64,000 nucleotides of DNA. It comes from Mastigias papua (lineage: Eukaryota; Cnidaria; Scyphozoa; Rhizostomeae; Mastigiidae). Shown piece by piece: positions 41,827 to 54,500 of the stretch; position 1 is the stretch's first letter; each line of letters opens with the position of its first letter. The notes beneath the pieces were generated by a model. It had not been told where the DNA came from. It worked only from the letters and a program-made list of their open reading frames with translations, and searched no databases. The stretch spans positions 13,262,428-13,326,427 of the forward strand of contig OZ025280.1 in NCBI GenBank assembly GCA_964019165.1, read 5' to 3'. The translations under genes were made by a program, and so were the position numbers.

Positions 41827-43233
41827 ATGGGCCCAGGAGCAGAAAAGTCGAGATTTCAAAATTTGTGTTTCGATGGGCAACGTAAGTCTTATGCTTTATG
41901 GAGGAAGAAATTCATCGGGTACTTGTGCAATGATAAGCCAGATTTATTCTCAGTCATGGATGAAGCCCTGAAAGAAGACGCTGACGACGCAACAAAAGCA
42001 AAATATGAAAAAGACAATAGAAAGCTGTACTACGAATTAGTCCTGGTATTGGATGATAAGACGAATGACCTTATTGGCGACAACTACGAAAACGATGGCC
42101 GTGCTTTGATGCAGTATTTAGAGCAAAAGTTTCATGGAAGCGATACCCCAGCCTTATTATCTTACTACCATGAATGGACCACTTTGAAAATGGAGGCAAA
42201 TGAAGCTATTGTCGATTATATTGCGCGGGCAGAATCAGCTATTTCTGGACTAAAATCATGCGGAACAGTTCTTTCTGAGACGCTGAAAATGGCAAGTGTG
42301 TTGCACGGATTACCAAAGGCCTATGCTAGTTTCATTACAGTCCATGAACAGATGGATAAATTGAAGATGCTAGAAGAAGTGAAAACCCATGTGGACAAGC
42401 ATGAAAAGACACTGAAAAATTTTAACGAAAGTCCTGAAGTCGAAGAACCAGGTGCAGTAGCCAGTCTGATGAGAACAGTAAAACGTAAAGTTCCAAAATG
42501 TTATGGGTGTGGTGAAAAAGGGCACAAGAAAAATGACTGCAAGTTGGCTGGAAATTTGTATTGCACGACATGTAATAAAAGTGGCCACAATAATAAAGCC
42601 TGTAGAGCAAAAGGGAAAAAGAAAGACGAAATGACTGGAGCAGTGTCTATGATTGAAATTAATGACACTAAAGTGTGTAAACGACCCATGAACAATTGTA
42701 AGTCTATGGTGGACAGCGGATGTTCAAAAACTGTCATCAATTGCAAGCCTATGTTCAAGAATTTCAACGTGCTGAATGGTGATGAGTACATTGTCAAATT
42801 GGCCAATGGTGACATTATAGATGGCGCAATTGAAGGCTGCGGTGATGCTGTGATACCCATGGAAGACAGTCAAGGCAGAGTTCATGAAGTAAATTTCTCA
42901 AATGTCCTGTATTCGTCCAAGTTTCCTATGTCTCTGATAAGTGTCGCACAAACCTGTAAAACGATGACTGCATCATTTCATTTTGACACATCTAAAGGTA
43001 AGAGTTATATGACATTGAAAGGCAAATGCTACAATATGACTCAAATTGAAAACCTGTTTTACTTGGAAATGAAAAGTGGTGTGGAAGTGAATGCTGTGCG
43101 TACCGCAAGTGAATGGCATAAAGGTTTTGCACATGCTTCACACGATACTATTGCTAAAATGCCTGCTTGGATTGAGGACATGGAAATCTCAGGAGCTGAT
43201 AAACAATCATGCGAAAATTGCATTAAAGGATAA
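41827..43233 (+). CDS. Copia gag and protease (469 codons), ends at in-frame TAA
   Basis: Gag part with a UBN2-like capsid region (YLEQKFHGSDTPALLSYYHEW), then two CCHC zinc knuckles (CYGCGEKGHKKNDC and CTTCNKSGHNNKAC, about residues 224-256) and an aspartic protease motif MVDSGCSKTVI near 294. It runs into the GAG-pre-integrase domain (ASEWHKGFAHASHDT, SCENCIKG). A TAA at 43231-43233 then interrupts, while the integrase continues in the same frame. The same TAA is in the duplicate copy. It probably replaces a Lys codon and blocks Gag-Pol unless read through. Confidence 0.9.
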   Translation: MGPGAEKSRFQNLCFDGQRKSYALWRKKFIGYLCNDKPDLFSVMDEALKEDADDATKAKYEKDNRKLYYELVLVLDDKTNDLIGDNYENDGRALMQYLEQKFHGSDTPALLSYYHEWTTLKMEANEAIVDYIARAESAISGLKSCGTVLSETLKMASVLHGLPKAYASFITVHEQMDKLKMLEEVKTHVDKHEKTLKNFNESPEVEEPGAVASLMRTVKRKVPKCYGCGEKGHKKNDCKLAGNLYCTTCNKSGHNNKACRAKGKKKDEMTGAVSMIEINDTKVCKRPMNNCKSMVDSGCSKTVINCKPMFKNFNVLNGDEYIVKLANGDIIDGAIEGCGDAVIPMEDSQGRVHEVNFSNVLYSSKFPMSLISVAQTCKTMTASFHFDTSKGKSYMTLKGKCYNMTQIENLFYLEMKSGVEVNAVRTASEWHKGFAHASHDTIAKMPAWIEDMEISGADKQSCENCIKG

Positions 43234-45793
43234 ATGCACAGAGAAAACATCGGAAAAGGGCAAATTGCTAACAGTCACAGTCCATTAGAAGTCATACATT
43301 CGGACACATGTGAAATGCCGATAGCTTCCAAAGGTGGCTACAAGCATGTAATAATTTTCCTCGATGACTATTCTGGATATACTTTTATCTATTTGCTGAA
43401 ACGAAAGAGCGATAGTCATTTGGCGCTGAAAATGTTCCTAAATCACATTAAAAGCAGCCACATTGCTCAATTACATACTGATTGCGGAACCGAGTACGTG
43501 AATGAGGAATTTCTTGCGGAGCTCACAAATAATGGAATTCGACATACAACATCTACGCCTTATGTGCACAATCAAAATGGCAAAGCAGAACGCTGTTTCA
43601 GAACCTTGACCGAAGCGACTAGATGTTTGCTGATTGAAAGCAAATTGGATCAGAAATATTGGGATTACGCCGTACGCTATGCACATTTGGTACGCAATTT
43701 TTGTCCCGGTCCCAGAAATGCAAAGATGAGCAAATATGAATTATTTTACGGGGAAAAGCCAAGTGTTGCAAAGCTGAAAATCTTTGGCGAAGTCTGCATG
43801 TCCTATGACGAACGACAGAAAACAAAGTTAGACGATCGCTGTAGATTAGGTTACTTTCTTGGTATTGACTCAAAAAGTGGAAGTTACTACTTTTTAGACA
43901 GTGATACCGAACAAGTCTGTATTACCAATTCAATCAGAACAATGAAAGAACCAAGAGAGCAGCAGGTCAACAATGAAGACACAGAGGATGCCGTTTACCC
44001 ATTAGAAAATCCGCCTCCGGGAGGAAGTCACATTTTGGAGGGAGACATGGGCAACGACGATCCTTGTGTACAACCAGTCATTGAAAATCAGAATAACGAT
44101 GATGCTGATGCGATTTCTGATGAAAGCAACTCAGATTATGCAAATGCAAGTGACAGTGAAGACGATATTCATCCTGTCAATGTTAGGCCACAACGTGCAA
44201 CTGAGCGACCCAAACACCTTAATGACTATGAAGTAGATTGGTCGGGTGCCTGTTGGATTGGCATGTGTAAGCCTGAAAGCTACCAAGAAGCTGTTAATGG
44301 CAAGAATGCAGTTGAATGGCAAACAGCAATAAATTACGAACTGCAAGCCTTGGAAAAAAATGACACATGGGAAATTGTAAACAGACCAGAAAAGGCCAAC
44401 ATTATTTCACCAAAGTGGGTATTTGCTATCAAAGGTGATACTTCTCTCAGAGCCCGTTTAGTTGCAAAAGGATGTTCGCAAAAATACGGCATAGATTATG
44501 AAGAAGTCTTTTCGCCGACTGTAAACAAAGACACTTTACGACTTATGCTACAAGTAGCTGTCAACAAGCAGTACGTGATTCATCAAATCGACGTAAAAAG
44601 CGCGTACTTGAATGGAAAAATCGATGCAGGTATTTACATGAATGCACCAGAAGGAATGCAAATCGAAAAGGGACAATGTCTCAAATTGAAAAAGTCCCTC
44701 TATGGCCTAAAACAATCGGGAAAAATTTGGAACGGAACTTTGAGCGAATTCTTAGTGACAAAGGTAAAGTTCCTTCGTTCATCCAAGGATCCATGTTTGT
44801 TTATGAAAAAGGGGATCTTCATTGGAATTTGGGTTGATGATATTGTGATTTGTTGTGAAAATAAAGACTGAGAAAATGAATTCAAACGTGATATTGCTAG
44901 AGAATTCCCCATTGACGATCGTGGAGAAATTTCCGAATTTCTTGGAATGGAATTCAAATATGAAAATGGTCAACTGAGCATCTCTCAGGAAAAGTATGTC
45001 AACAAGTTATTAGACGAATTTGGAATGACTCATTGCAAAACAGTAGAAACACCAATGGTACTTAGCAAAGTGGTGAAAACTACGATAGTGTGTGATGTGA
45101 ACTATAGGAAGTTAATTGGTGGCCTATTATATATTGCTACGAACACACGTCCAGATATAAGCTCTATTATATATTGCTACGAACACACGTCCAGATATAA
45201 GCTTCAGTGTTGCTTACTTATCGCGAAGTTTGAACAATCCATCATTAACAGATTGAGAATGTGGACAACGAATTCTACAATACCTTAAAAGCACCAAACA
45301 TCACAAGCTGATTTATGCAAAAATGGAAAAGGAGAAATTCATATCCTACAGTGACGCAGATTTTGCAAACGAAGATGACCAGAAATCTGTGAGCGGATAC
45401 GTTATTTACGGAACAGCACCAATAGCTTGGGCTAGCAAAAAGCAAACAACTGTTGCGCAATCAACATGCGAAGCTGAATATATCGCACTAAACACTGTTG
45501 TTAATTTGCAAAGATATCTTGGCGAAATGTACCGCGAGCTGACCGGATTAGAGATTGATATTACAAACCTTGTGGACAATCAAAGCGCTATTAAAATTGC
45601 AAAAAGTTTGGACACTAAGCGAAGCAAGCACTTTGATGTACGTTACTACGCAACAAAGGAATACTTTTCGACAAGGGAAAACGCATTGAAATACGTGGAA
45701 TCGAAACGAAACATTGCAGATGGACTTACAAAGCCATTGCAACTTGAAAGATTTAAACAATTTTGTGCAGATTTAGACTTTTTACACCCTTAA
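43234..45793 (+). pseudogene. Copia integrase, reverse transcriptase and RNase H, broken
   Basis: In frame with gag. The integrase core has HSDTCEMPI, IIFLDDYSGY, LHTDCGTEYVN and NGKAERCFRTL (D, D, E). The RT has WVFAIKGD, HQIDVKSAYLNG, SLYGLKQSGK and the active site WVDDIVICC. A TGA at 44869-44871 interrupts just after it. The frame resumes (FKRDIAREFPIDD), then a 40-bp tandem duplication (45124-45163 and 45164-45203) shifts it. RNase H is open again from 45323 (SYSDADFANEDD, STCEAEYIAL, HFDVRYYATKE). Two lesions plus the gag TAA make this copy inactive. Confidence 0.9.
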
Positions 45794-45804
45794 GTCAGAG
45801 GGAG

Positions 45805-46001
45805 TGTTCAAGGACTTCCGGAGTATAAAATAAACAATGAACAAGATTCGACGATTACCATATTTGGAATGATCAAAAATAGTTTTGTTATATACTCATA
45901 TGCGCACGTTTTGTTACCAATTGCAGTTATGTTATGTTGATGGAATACGTTTATCTCTAAATCATAAAGTTATCATTTTATTTATGGTTGCTCTGCTAAG
46001 A
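45805..46001 (+). repeat. Copia 3' LTR
   Basis: 197 bp starting TGTTCAAGG; nearly identical to the split 5' LTR. It shows the uninterrupted TATATACTCAT that became the RTE target. Followed by CCCCC. Confidence 0.9.
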
Positions 46002-46275
46002 CCCCCTGTTACAATCACTCGTCGTGCAATCCACTATAAACTAAGAATTCTTCAATACAGCAATATCTCCCATATGTCTATAGGGACTTGTCAGACCAAC
46101 AACACTACAGAGTACAGCCTGACAATTTGTCAGAAACCGAAAAATCATCTCTCAAGGAAATGGTCTCTAACCCTCATAATATTATTAACCCGTCAGACAA
46201 AGAAGGCAAAATCGTTATACTAGATCTCGATGATTATAGTAATGAAGCCAAAAGCCCATTATCTTATTATAATTG

Positions 46276-46767
46276 ATTACCAATATGATAACATTTCTTG
46301 AACAACTAGTTCATTACATAGGCCATTATAAATGTTTAACTATTGTTTTCTTTACACTTTAAGGCAAATTTAGCAACTACTTTTAAAGTCAATAATCTAT
46401 ATTCTTTTCAAAACAGGGCCCTCATTGATAGCAGTGCCTTTTGGCACTGAAAGGGTTTGTATCCTGTATAAATATTTCTACCACTATTCTTCCTGAAATG
46501 TGTTGGTAACGATTGTAAAAAAATTCCAAATTAGGAATTTGAAACCACTGGTAACATGATGACGTGCTCATAATCAAAACGAGTATTTCAAAAGTGTGAT
46601 TAGGTAAAGACAAATTAGTTAACAAATGTATATACTTTTGAGTACCGAATAATCCCCCCTATCCCCGATTGTTAAAATCCTGTTCATTAATTTTGAAGAT
46701 TTTTCAGAGATACTGTATTTTTTGCAGGGAATATTTTTAATTTTTTTCGGCACTGAAAAGTACATAA
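46276..46767. other. No recognisable feature
   Basis: About 490 bp of AT-rich sequence between the Penelope remnant and the MITE. Confidence 0.4.
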
Positions 46768-47454
46768 GGGGTCAGTCATTTATAACTCTGGGTACCGGGG
46801 GGCGGGTTAGAATTTACAAACTGGTCAAAAGTTTTATAACTCTTCAATTTTTGTCTAAAAGTTTTCATACCCTATGGAAAAATAAGTAATAAAGTTCATA
46901 TCCCCATTTGCTATCTACCCTGTAAGGATTTTAGCATAGATTTCTTCATTGCTACTTTTAAAGTCACCATTGCCACTATCATCTACTTGAAAGATCATAT
47001 AAAAGAGAATGTGTTCTGCAAAAGTACTTCCTAGGAAAAATTGCATGGAAAACCTGTGTATACAATGTTGTAAATATCATTCTTTGTGAGATTTCTTTGT
47101 ATAAGGCATAGAAAAGTTTTCATGAAAAGCTGATTTATGCTTGAAACTTCATTTGAGCAAACAGCTGTGATGAATGCTAATAAGAGCACTACAAGAACAC
47201 AGTATACCACAAAAAACGTAAATCAGAGAAAAATTGCTATTGGATAAACTCAGGCAACTAGATACGTATACAGTGATCAATAGACTTCTGCAGGTCATCA
47301 AGTTGATTTTCATTAGATTTTGTCTCTAAAGGATGTTGTATCCCTCAAAAATTCTCTACAAAGTTTCATACCCCCAAGGTATCCTAGAAAAAGTTTTCAT
47401 GCCCTACCCAATTCTAGCCCGCCCTACTACCCAGAGTTATAAATGACTGACCCC
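46768..47454. mobile_element. Harbinger-type MITE (687 bp)
   Basis: Inverted ends GGGGTCAGTCATTTATAACT...AGTTATAAATGACTGACCCC, identical over about 26 bp and similar further in (GGGCGGGCTAGAATT). Flanked by TAA on both sides (46765-46767 and 47455-47457), the usual PIF/Harbinger target. No coding capacity. Confidence 0.75.
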
Positions 47455-47797
47455 TAACTAAGCAATGTAAGTATATACACACGAGTAGAATCACAAACTA
47501 TAACGTAAATAATCTAAATGGTCCCCTTCGGGGTTATTTATTTTCTTTTCGATGAGGCTTATTCCAGGGACATTACATGACACATGCTCCATAACACCCT
47601 CCTGCCAACATTTGCACGCAAAGCGGGGTTTCAAGATACAAATCAATTCAATGAGTTGGAATAACTGAAAGACATATTCCATAATTTTCGCACACACTTG
47701 CGAATGACCTTCACATTTGGATTCCTGGCCCCTACACCTACCGACTAGCTTTTCTTATATTGACCTATGCATACGTTCACAAGTTGTAAATTAGCAG

Positions 47798-48776
47798 CTA
47801 CCATTTCATAATCCACAAACTACCACAAGAAGTATGTTCAATACCCATCAGCTGTGCAACCGTTTGAACAAACAATTTCTTGCACTCAATGTCACGAATA
47901 ATCAGAGAGCCTCCATCACGGCCATGAAAGCGATTGTTCATCATGTTAATGAATGCCACAAAATGTGGATCCATCATTAATACTAGTGTTTTAGAGTCAA
48001 CAGTATAAAGTGCACTTTTCCTGCGTCTCGTCGCACATATCTGAGCAACTTGAAGTTCTAATAATAAGTCTGCGTCAACATTTTCAATGAATACAGGATA
48101 CTCTTCAAAGCTATTGATTGTAATCATTTCTTTTAATAAAGTAGCACCCTTATTTGCTGACATATCACCGTTAGGCAAACATGCTTTGAAAAATTCGTAT
48201 ACTTTCATTCCTTCAGAAAGTGCATGACAAATCAACTGAACCAGTGACAGAAATTGCCGGCATTTTGCCCACATACCTATTGGCATATCAATTTGTGACT
48301 TTTCAAGGAGATAGCAGAGAATAAAGCCACTAAATATGCTTACTCTTTGGTCAAATGACTTGTCAACTGGAACAATATCTGCAGATTTACTCTGCTTACA
48401 GGCGAGGAGAGAAACATCATTAGAAAGTAGGAGGACTTCAGTGTCACACTCGAACGTATCATAAAGGAGAACACACGGGTTCAAGTCATATAACAGCAAG
48501 CATTGCGATATTTCCAGATTTACTTTCTGGAAAGCAACGATATTTCCATCGTCATTGACAGTACTGTCATCATCGGACTCTTCACGATTAAGGTCAGGTG
48601 CAAAGCTGGAGGCAGCAGCTACTTTGTCAAAGTATGCCTCTGTCGCACTAACAATAGTCATATCGACAGAGTATATAACTGAGAACTCTTCCGCTGCTTT
48701 CCTTAACTGTGAGTAAGCAAAGTGTGGATTCCCTGTCTCAATAGAGATTGGAAACCAAGTGCAATAGCTCTAGTGG
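47798..48776 (-). CDS. Unknown protein-coding exon (~325 codons)
   Basis: I do not recognise this protein. The open frame begins after a stop near 48776 (SYCTWFPISIETGNPHFAY) and has an ATG at 48661. It contains an acidic stretch (NREESDDDSTVNDDG), leucine-rich hydrophobic segments (LSLVQLICHALSEGM), and ends FIFRDIE-like (GGSLIIRDIECKKLFVQ) and SLWIMKW. The lack of stops over almost 1 kb in AT-rich DNA suggests real coding. It follows the decayed KDZ exons in the same orientation and could be part of that element or a separate gene. Confidence 0.4.
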
Positions 48777-49207
48777 TTACATTGCAACTGTACCTATCAG
48801 ATGGCTACAACAGAGAAAGAACAATAAATCAATACAAGAATTGCTAGCTATCAATAGGAATAATATGCACATTGTTGGGCAACTTTGCTGCTAAGGTGCA
48901 GTATATGAATTAGCATCAAGTAGCAAATAACCTAATCTAGCCTGCAACCAGTATTCATCCCTACAAGCAATTTACCATAAACTACTGAATCTGAAACAAG
49001 CATTACCAAAGAAGCTGCTCCTTCCGAAAGTATAGCAGTTTGTTGATCAGAGCCTGAAAGAGCAATCGACAAGGGTTACTTTTTGGACTATAACAGAACT
49101 CACCCATGATATATAGAGGTGAATTATTTGCAAGATAGTTATTTACATGTTATTTAACACCCAGCTCAGTAGAAATGTTTTAAGAGAGGAATGCGACATC
49201 CAATACT
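48777..49207. other. No recognisable feature
   Basis: About 430 bp between the unknown exon and the coiled-coil exons. Confidence 0.4.
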
Positions 49208-50360
49208 TCATAAATCCATGAAACTCTCGATACCTTCGTGTCCATTGCTGTTAGTGATTCCTTCGATCTCTAGCAATTCGCTTTCTAAATATGGTATGAC
49301 CTTTTCAACGTAAAATCTCATATAGTCGCACATCTCGTGCTGAAGTATGGCAATCTCCTCTTCAGCCCTCCGCTTGCAGATTAGTTTTTCAAAAATCTGT
49401 CGCCTTACTGACAATGATTCACCTACGTTAAAGAACAGAAGCAGACATACCAATTTCAGGGTCACTTGATTCCTAATGCAGAGTATTCTATTGTTATAGT
49501 ACATTCTGGCATACCATATATAGATATAATCCCTCGCTAACAATTAAAGCAATAAAAGCATCACAAAGAATAACCTTCAATTGAATCATGCTCCATCCAA
49601 AACAGTTTCCCGTTATTCACATCAGACACCACTATTGGCGTTAGTTTCAAGTCAGCTGCTAGAGAAGTATAAATAAAGACTTTTTTTTCTATACATTCTT
49701 GCTGCTTTCTTGCCTTCTTCATGAGCTGAACAAAATGCTTGCTCGTTTCTACAACGCGAACCATATTGTTTTAGGTGTAAGAAAGGGAAGGAATATGGCA
49801 TGCAAAGCATTGAAAGAAACTATACACAAATGGGATGGCAAATGGAGAATTGAAGGAGGTAGAAGCCTGGAAGTAATTATCGAGGCAGCAATTATAAATC
49901 TGATTGGTGTACTGTAGTAAGATTGAACATAAAGGCAATGTTTACATTGCCGCTCAAAGTTTCTATAGCATCCTATTTCTCATCTTGGCAATTTCTGTCA
50001 CTCTTACCGGCAAATTTGCGTGCATTGGCTGAAATTTGGAACTTTGAGAGAAAAGCCTTCTCCAACTGTAGTTGTAGGGCTTTCAATAAGTCAAGCTGCA
50101 TATTGCATAAAGGGGTGCTGCAATCAATGTTTTCCATACAAGAGAAATTACGAATCGCGTCCATCTGCTTTACTTCTAAAGTTCTTATATCATGTTTTCT
50201 TGGCTCCCTAATTGCACTGTATTGTCTATAGAACTTGCAATAGTCTTCTTTGTTGATTCCTTCGTTCTCCTCAGGAAGGTTTTGAAGGCTACATAGTTCT
50301 GCAAGCTGAATAACATACTCCTCCAAATAGGTATGACAGACCGATTCTCTCGACTCTTTT
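49208..50360 (-). pseudogene. Probable C-terminal exons of a KDZ-type transposase
   Basis: Three minus-strand coding segments in order: 50360-49973 (YLEEYVIQLAELCSL, TPLCNMQLDLLKALQ), 49764-49561 (VVETSKHFVQLMKKARKQQ) and 49436-49208 (after acceptor TTTAACGTAG: SVRRQIFEKLICKRRAEEE). They are charged and helical, as in the coiled-coil C-terminus of Kyakuja-Dileera-Zisupton transposases, and lie downstream of clear KDZ exons (56047-57402). No catalytic motif is within these pieces; the link to KDZ rests on position, orientation and composition. Confidence 0.35.
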
Positions 50361-50394
50361 CAAGCTAAAAGGAGGAAAGCATTATGTCCATATA

Positions 50395-50399
<5 letters not shown>

Positions 50400-50440
<41 letters not shown>

Positions 50441-50448
50441 TGTTTGTG
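50400..50448. repeat. (TG)n microsatellite
   Basis: TG dinucleotide run followed by TTTGTG variants. Confidence 0.9.
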
Positions 50449-50584
50449 TCTGTGCCTCTCTACTTATATTACATGTTACTATATGTATACATACAATACA
50501 TGAAAAAATTAAGACAATTAAGTATCTCCATCCTTTCCTCCTAGATAAACGTCTCCTTAAATTATAGTAAGAGGAAGGAAACAA

Positions 50585-51400
50585 GTTTCATCTTTATCAC
50601 AGTTGCAAAATGTCCTTCACTGACCTCTAGCAAACTCCTGTAAATCCAACTTCCATCTATCGAAATCAACGCAACTGCATTCAATGCTGCTTTCACAACA
50701 AAGAGCTAGAAACTCTTTCTCCGCGACGTTCAAGGAATTTTGAGCCCAGAATTGGTACAATAACTACTTAAAGTGCAATAAATAACTACTAAGAACAGTG
50801 TTTTGTAGCAACGATGATGGTTCTAAGCAAATGCAATTCTCTTTGCTTGTCATATATCATTCAGTAAAATTACAAACTATACTTAGAACTTTCATTGATG
50901 TCAACTAAGTTTTTTTTTATATCATTATAAAAAGTTACAATATAATGCTACATTCTACTATACTCTACTTACTATACAATACTACAAGGAACTATACCAT
51001 GGAGAGCAAAAGACAATGTCTACCCCATGGCAACACATTAAGACATACAATTCAACTAAATACACACCCACAGAATGATACACACACTATACGATACTGA
51101 CAGATCCTGGAGTCTGTTTCACACCTGGCACCAGACCAGCGACGGAGGCTCCTGATGCTGAACAATAGAAACTCTGGCAGAGAGAGCAACCAACAACAGC
51201 AATAATTGCTGCTGTTCCTGCCTCCCCCCGGAGTTCCCACTGCCCATGACACCGTGCCTCCAGGTTGTCTGGGTTTAAGGATCACGATTTGGATCACGAT
51301 ATAGTGTAGATAGACTGTCTGGAATCCACTGCAAAACAGACTCAAGGAACTGGAAAACAAATAAAGGGAGAAAAAGGAGACTTTGTGGGGGGGTATAGTG
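50585..51400. other. No recognisable feature
   Basis: About 800 bp including a short GC-richer patch at 51120-51300. Probably intron or LINE 3' flank. Confidence 0.35.
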
Positions 51401-51519
51401 GCTACTTTAAACCATTTCAGTTGAACCTACCTGTTTGGTTAATGAAATTTAGAGTTGATTTTAGTATGTTTTTATTACTATCAGTAGGAAGGTCTTTATC
51501 ACCATACAATAAAATTTGG

Positions 51520-54500
51520 ACCATCGCATTATTTGGGAGGTTGTTTATTCGAACATATGGTCACAATAAGTCTGAAACTCCAGCAAGAAGGTCTCGTCGT
51601 TGAATGTCAAATGAAGGGCAGAGCAACAACAAGTGCTCCGTATCCTCAATGCCATCGTTCGTTGGGCACATTGGGTCAATGGTATCTCAAAAAGTATGAC
51701 TGACTTTGTGAAACTTTCATTTACTGAGACCGACCCTTATTGGGTAAGATACGTTAAGCCTACTGGGTCATGAATACCAAATACAGAGTTTGCAGGGGGG
51801 CGAATTATTGACAAAAGCTTTTTCTTAAAAACAGCAACAGACGGTGCATGCCACATTTCTGGATCAAGCTTGTTCCATTCATGTAAGCAGTTGGGATAAA
51901 AGCCGGATTGAAATTGCTCGGTTCTTACCCTTATCCACCCAACAACATTCTGGTTGCGAAGAGAGTAATTTGACTGATGAGGCTGTGGGATCGGTTCTTT
52001 TGTGTACAAGGGTGTGAGATTATTCAAAATGTTATAGAACAAGGTTAGGCGTCTACTCCATCTTCGGGAGCTCAGCAACTCCCAGCCAAGTTCAATGTAC
52101 AGCTTTTCCCGTGATGTTCCCTTCCAAGTCCCTGTTACAGCGCGGGCAGCAGAGTACTGAACGGATTCTAATTTTTCCATTACATTTGATAAACTGATGT
52201 TTTGACTGAATTCGCATATTTTAGCTGGTATGTGATAGATAACATCCCCGTAGTCTAAATGTGGTCGCACATAAAGCTTATATAGTTCTCTTAGGGTATG
52301 TCTGGGTAGATATTTTGAGAGATATTTCAGCAAACCAATGCTCTTTCTCGTTTTAGAGATAGCAGATTTTATATGAGCCGAGACCAAAAGCTTTGAATCT
52401 AAGATAATGCCTAAATGTTTATGTTCTTTTACTTTTTTTACAGGTATCTTGTTAAAGAGAATCACTGGATGATCTGTTTCATTTCTGTTCCTTGAAAATA
52501 ATAATTCAACTGCTTGCTTCTGTGGATCAGGATTAAATGACATTCTCCAATCATGGGCCCACTGACTAATCAATTGAAGGTCATGGTTCATATCACTTGC
52601 TGCTTCGTGAGTTTCTCGAACAACTGTAAATAAGGACATATCATTGTCGAAGAGTTTGACATTACATTTCAAGTCGGCAGTCAGATCATTTATGTATACG
52701 AGAAAAATAAGGGGCCTAAAATAGAACCCTGGGGCACTCCCACTGAAATATTTCCCCAATTAGAACACTGTCAATTCAGAACAGTTCTCTGTTTCCGATC
52801 TGTAAGAAAACTTTGGATGAGAAAAAGAAGTTTCCCTGAGACACCACATCATTTTAATTTATAAATGAGACCATCATGCCATACCCTGTCAAAAGCTTTA
52901 GAAATGTCAAGATACACAGAACGTACCTCAAGAGGAGGATTACAGTCAAATGCCTTGAATATCGTATGCGTTATGTGAAGTAATTGGTTAATTGATGAGT
53001 CACCAGGACAAAAACCTGATTGACTAGGGTTCAGCACATTACATGAAACAAAATGTGAGTATAGGGAGTCGTAAACGAGTTTTTCAAACATCTTCCCAAA
53101 GATTGGTAGAAGAGAAATAGGACGATAGTTACTCTTTACATTCTTTTCATTTTTCTTGTGAACGGGGACTACATTTGCACACTTCCATATGTCGGGAAAT
53201 ACACCCTGTCTCAAACAGTTTGTAAATATTATTTTAAGAGGAGTGAGTAATGAAGCATCCCTTATTTTTATCATTCTTATAGAAAATCCATCCCAGCCAT
53301 GTGCCTTGTTAGGATTAAGAGATCTTATGATGTTTAGAATTTTTTCCTCAGAGATATTAAAGTCGTTTATCAAAGAAGTAGGTGCTGGAATATGTTGAGG
53401 AAGTTCACTACCTGTGTCTATTGTTGTACATTGGAGTATAAAATAGTCATTAAATAACTGAGCCTTTTCAGTAAAATCAGCTATAAATAATCCGCTCTCT
53501 AAAAGGGGTGGTATTATAGGAATCTTCGCCTTATTCAGAAGAGTATTGATTAAAGACCAGTATGCCTTGCAAGATGTCCCTGGGCTAGCTAAAGGTTGCC
53601 CTGTCTTATGGAGGTAATTTGTTTGGCGTCCTCAATCATTTTTGCACCATCAGATATCATCTTTTGTATTCCCTCAAGCTTGTCACTTGGTTGACCATTC
53701 CTAACAAAAGTTTTATAAGCATGATTCTTTTTTCTGAGAAATTTTTTTACATTGTGCGTTATCCAGGGAGCTTCGCGAGGCTTTATCGTCTTAACTTGGT
53801 TCGGAATATAAGTACAGTAAATGTTCAAAAGGATTTCATTGAATAATCTTACTTGCTCATTAGGGCATGTAATTTTATCAAGATGTTCCTGCCAATGAAA
53901 CATTCCAATACTTTTCATAATGGTGACAAAATCTGCCTTATCATAATACCAGATTCTGCGCATGTGAGGGGGCAGTGTAACATTCGAGATAGATAACTTC
54001 CCATAAACGATTTGATGATGACATAGCTCATGCAGTGATGGATGAACACCAGACTCAATAATGAGGTTTGGTTGATCACTAAAAATCAAATCAATGCAGG
54101 ATTTTGATTCATTCATTAAGTGGGTCGGTTCTGAGATTAGCTGGTGTAGACCAAGGTCAGATGTCATTATCTCAAATAGCTTTCCTTCATTATTTTCGAT
54201 ATCATTTTCCCACCATTGGGACGAATGGCAGTTGAAGTCACCGGTGATTATAACAGAAAATGGATTTTCAGCATGCATTTTCGAAAGCAACAACTCAAAA
54301 TTCGTCATAAAGTTTTCAAATTCACTATGATTTTGACTTGGACTTCTATAAACAACTACAGAAAAGTACTTTTTCCTGTTTAGGTGGATCTCACGAACAA
54401 TGCACTCTGGAAGAGTCACCAGGTCTGAACGATTTTTGGAAGGAAGCGAATCCCTAACATATAAACCAACGCCACCTATTTTTACATTTTGGGGATGCTT

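Larger units (their letters stand above)
38058..44447. repeat. Segmental duplication, copy 1 (paired with 57610-64000)
   Basis: Identical in order and almost identical in sequence to 57610-64000, at an offset of 19552 then 19553. The only differences noticed are one base in the RTE at 39309/58861 and one missing T at ~41408. The left junction is ACTTTTTTCGAAAATAAAC; the right end lies beyond the window for copy 2. Confidence 0.9.
38489..46001 (+). mobile_element. Copia LTR retrotransposon with an RTE element inside its 5' LTR
   Basis: The 3' LTR is 45805-46001 (197 bp, TGTTCAAGGACTTCC...CTGCTAAGA). The 5' LTR is 38489-38583 plus 41721-41822, split by the RTE insertion (38584-41709). CCCCC flanks both outer ends. 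GGTTATGGGCCCAG follows the 5' LTR as primer-binding site. The internal region has gag/protease, integrase, RT and RNase H parts. Without the RTE it is about 4.4 kb. Confidence 0.9.
38240..46275 (+). pseudogene. Penelope-like N-terminal remnant split by a Copia insertion
   Basis: Left part 38240-38488 reads SLTISQEEFLPRGISFVPV and PNPIPMNHIYQHK. The right part resumes at 46007 and includes RVQPDNLSETEKSSLKEMV and INPSDKEGKIVILDLDDY, the PLE lead-in also seen at 8531-9436. The Copia element sits between them with CCCCC at both junctions (38484-38488 and 46002-46006). Stops and shifts occur in both parts. Confidence 0.6.
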
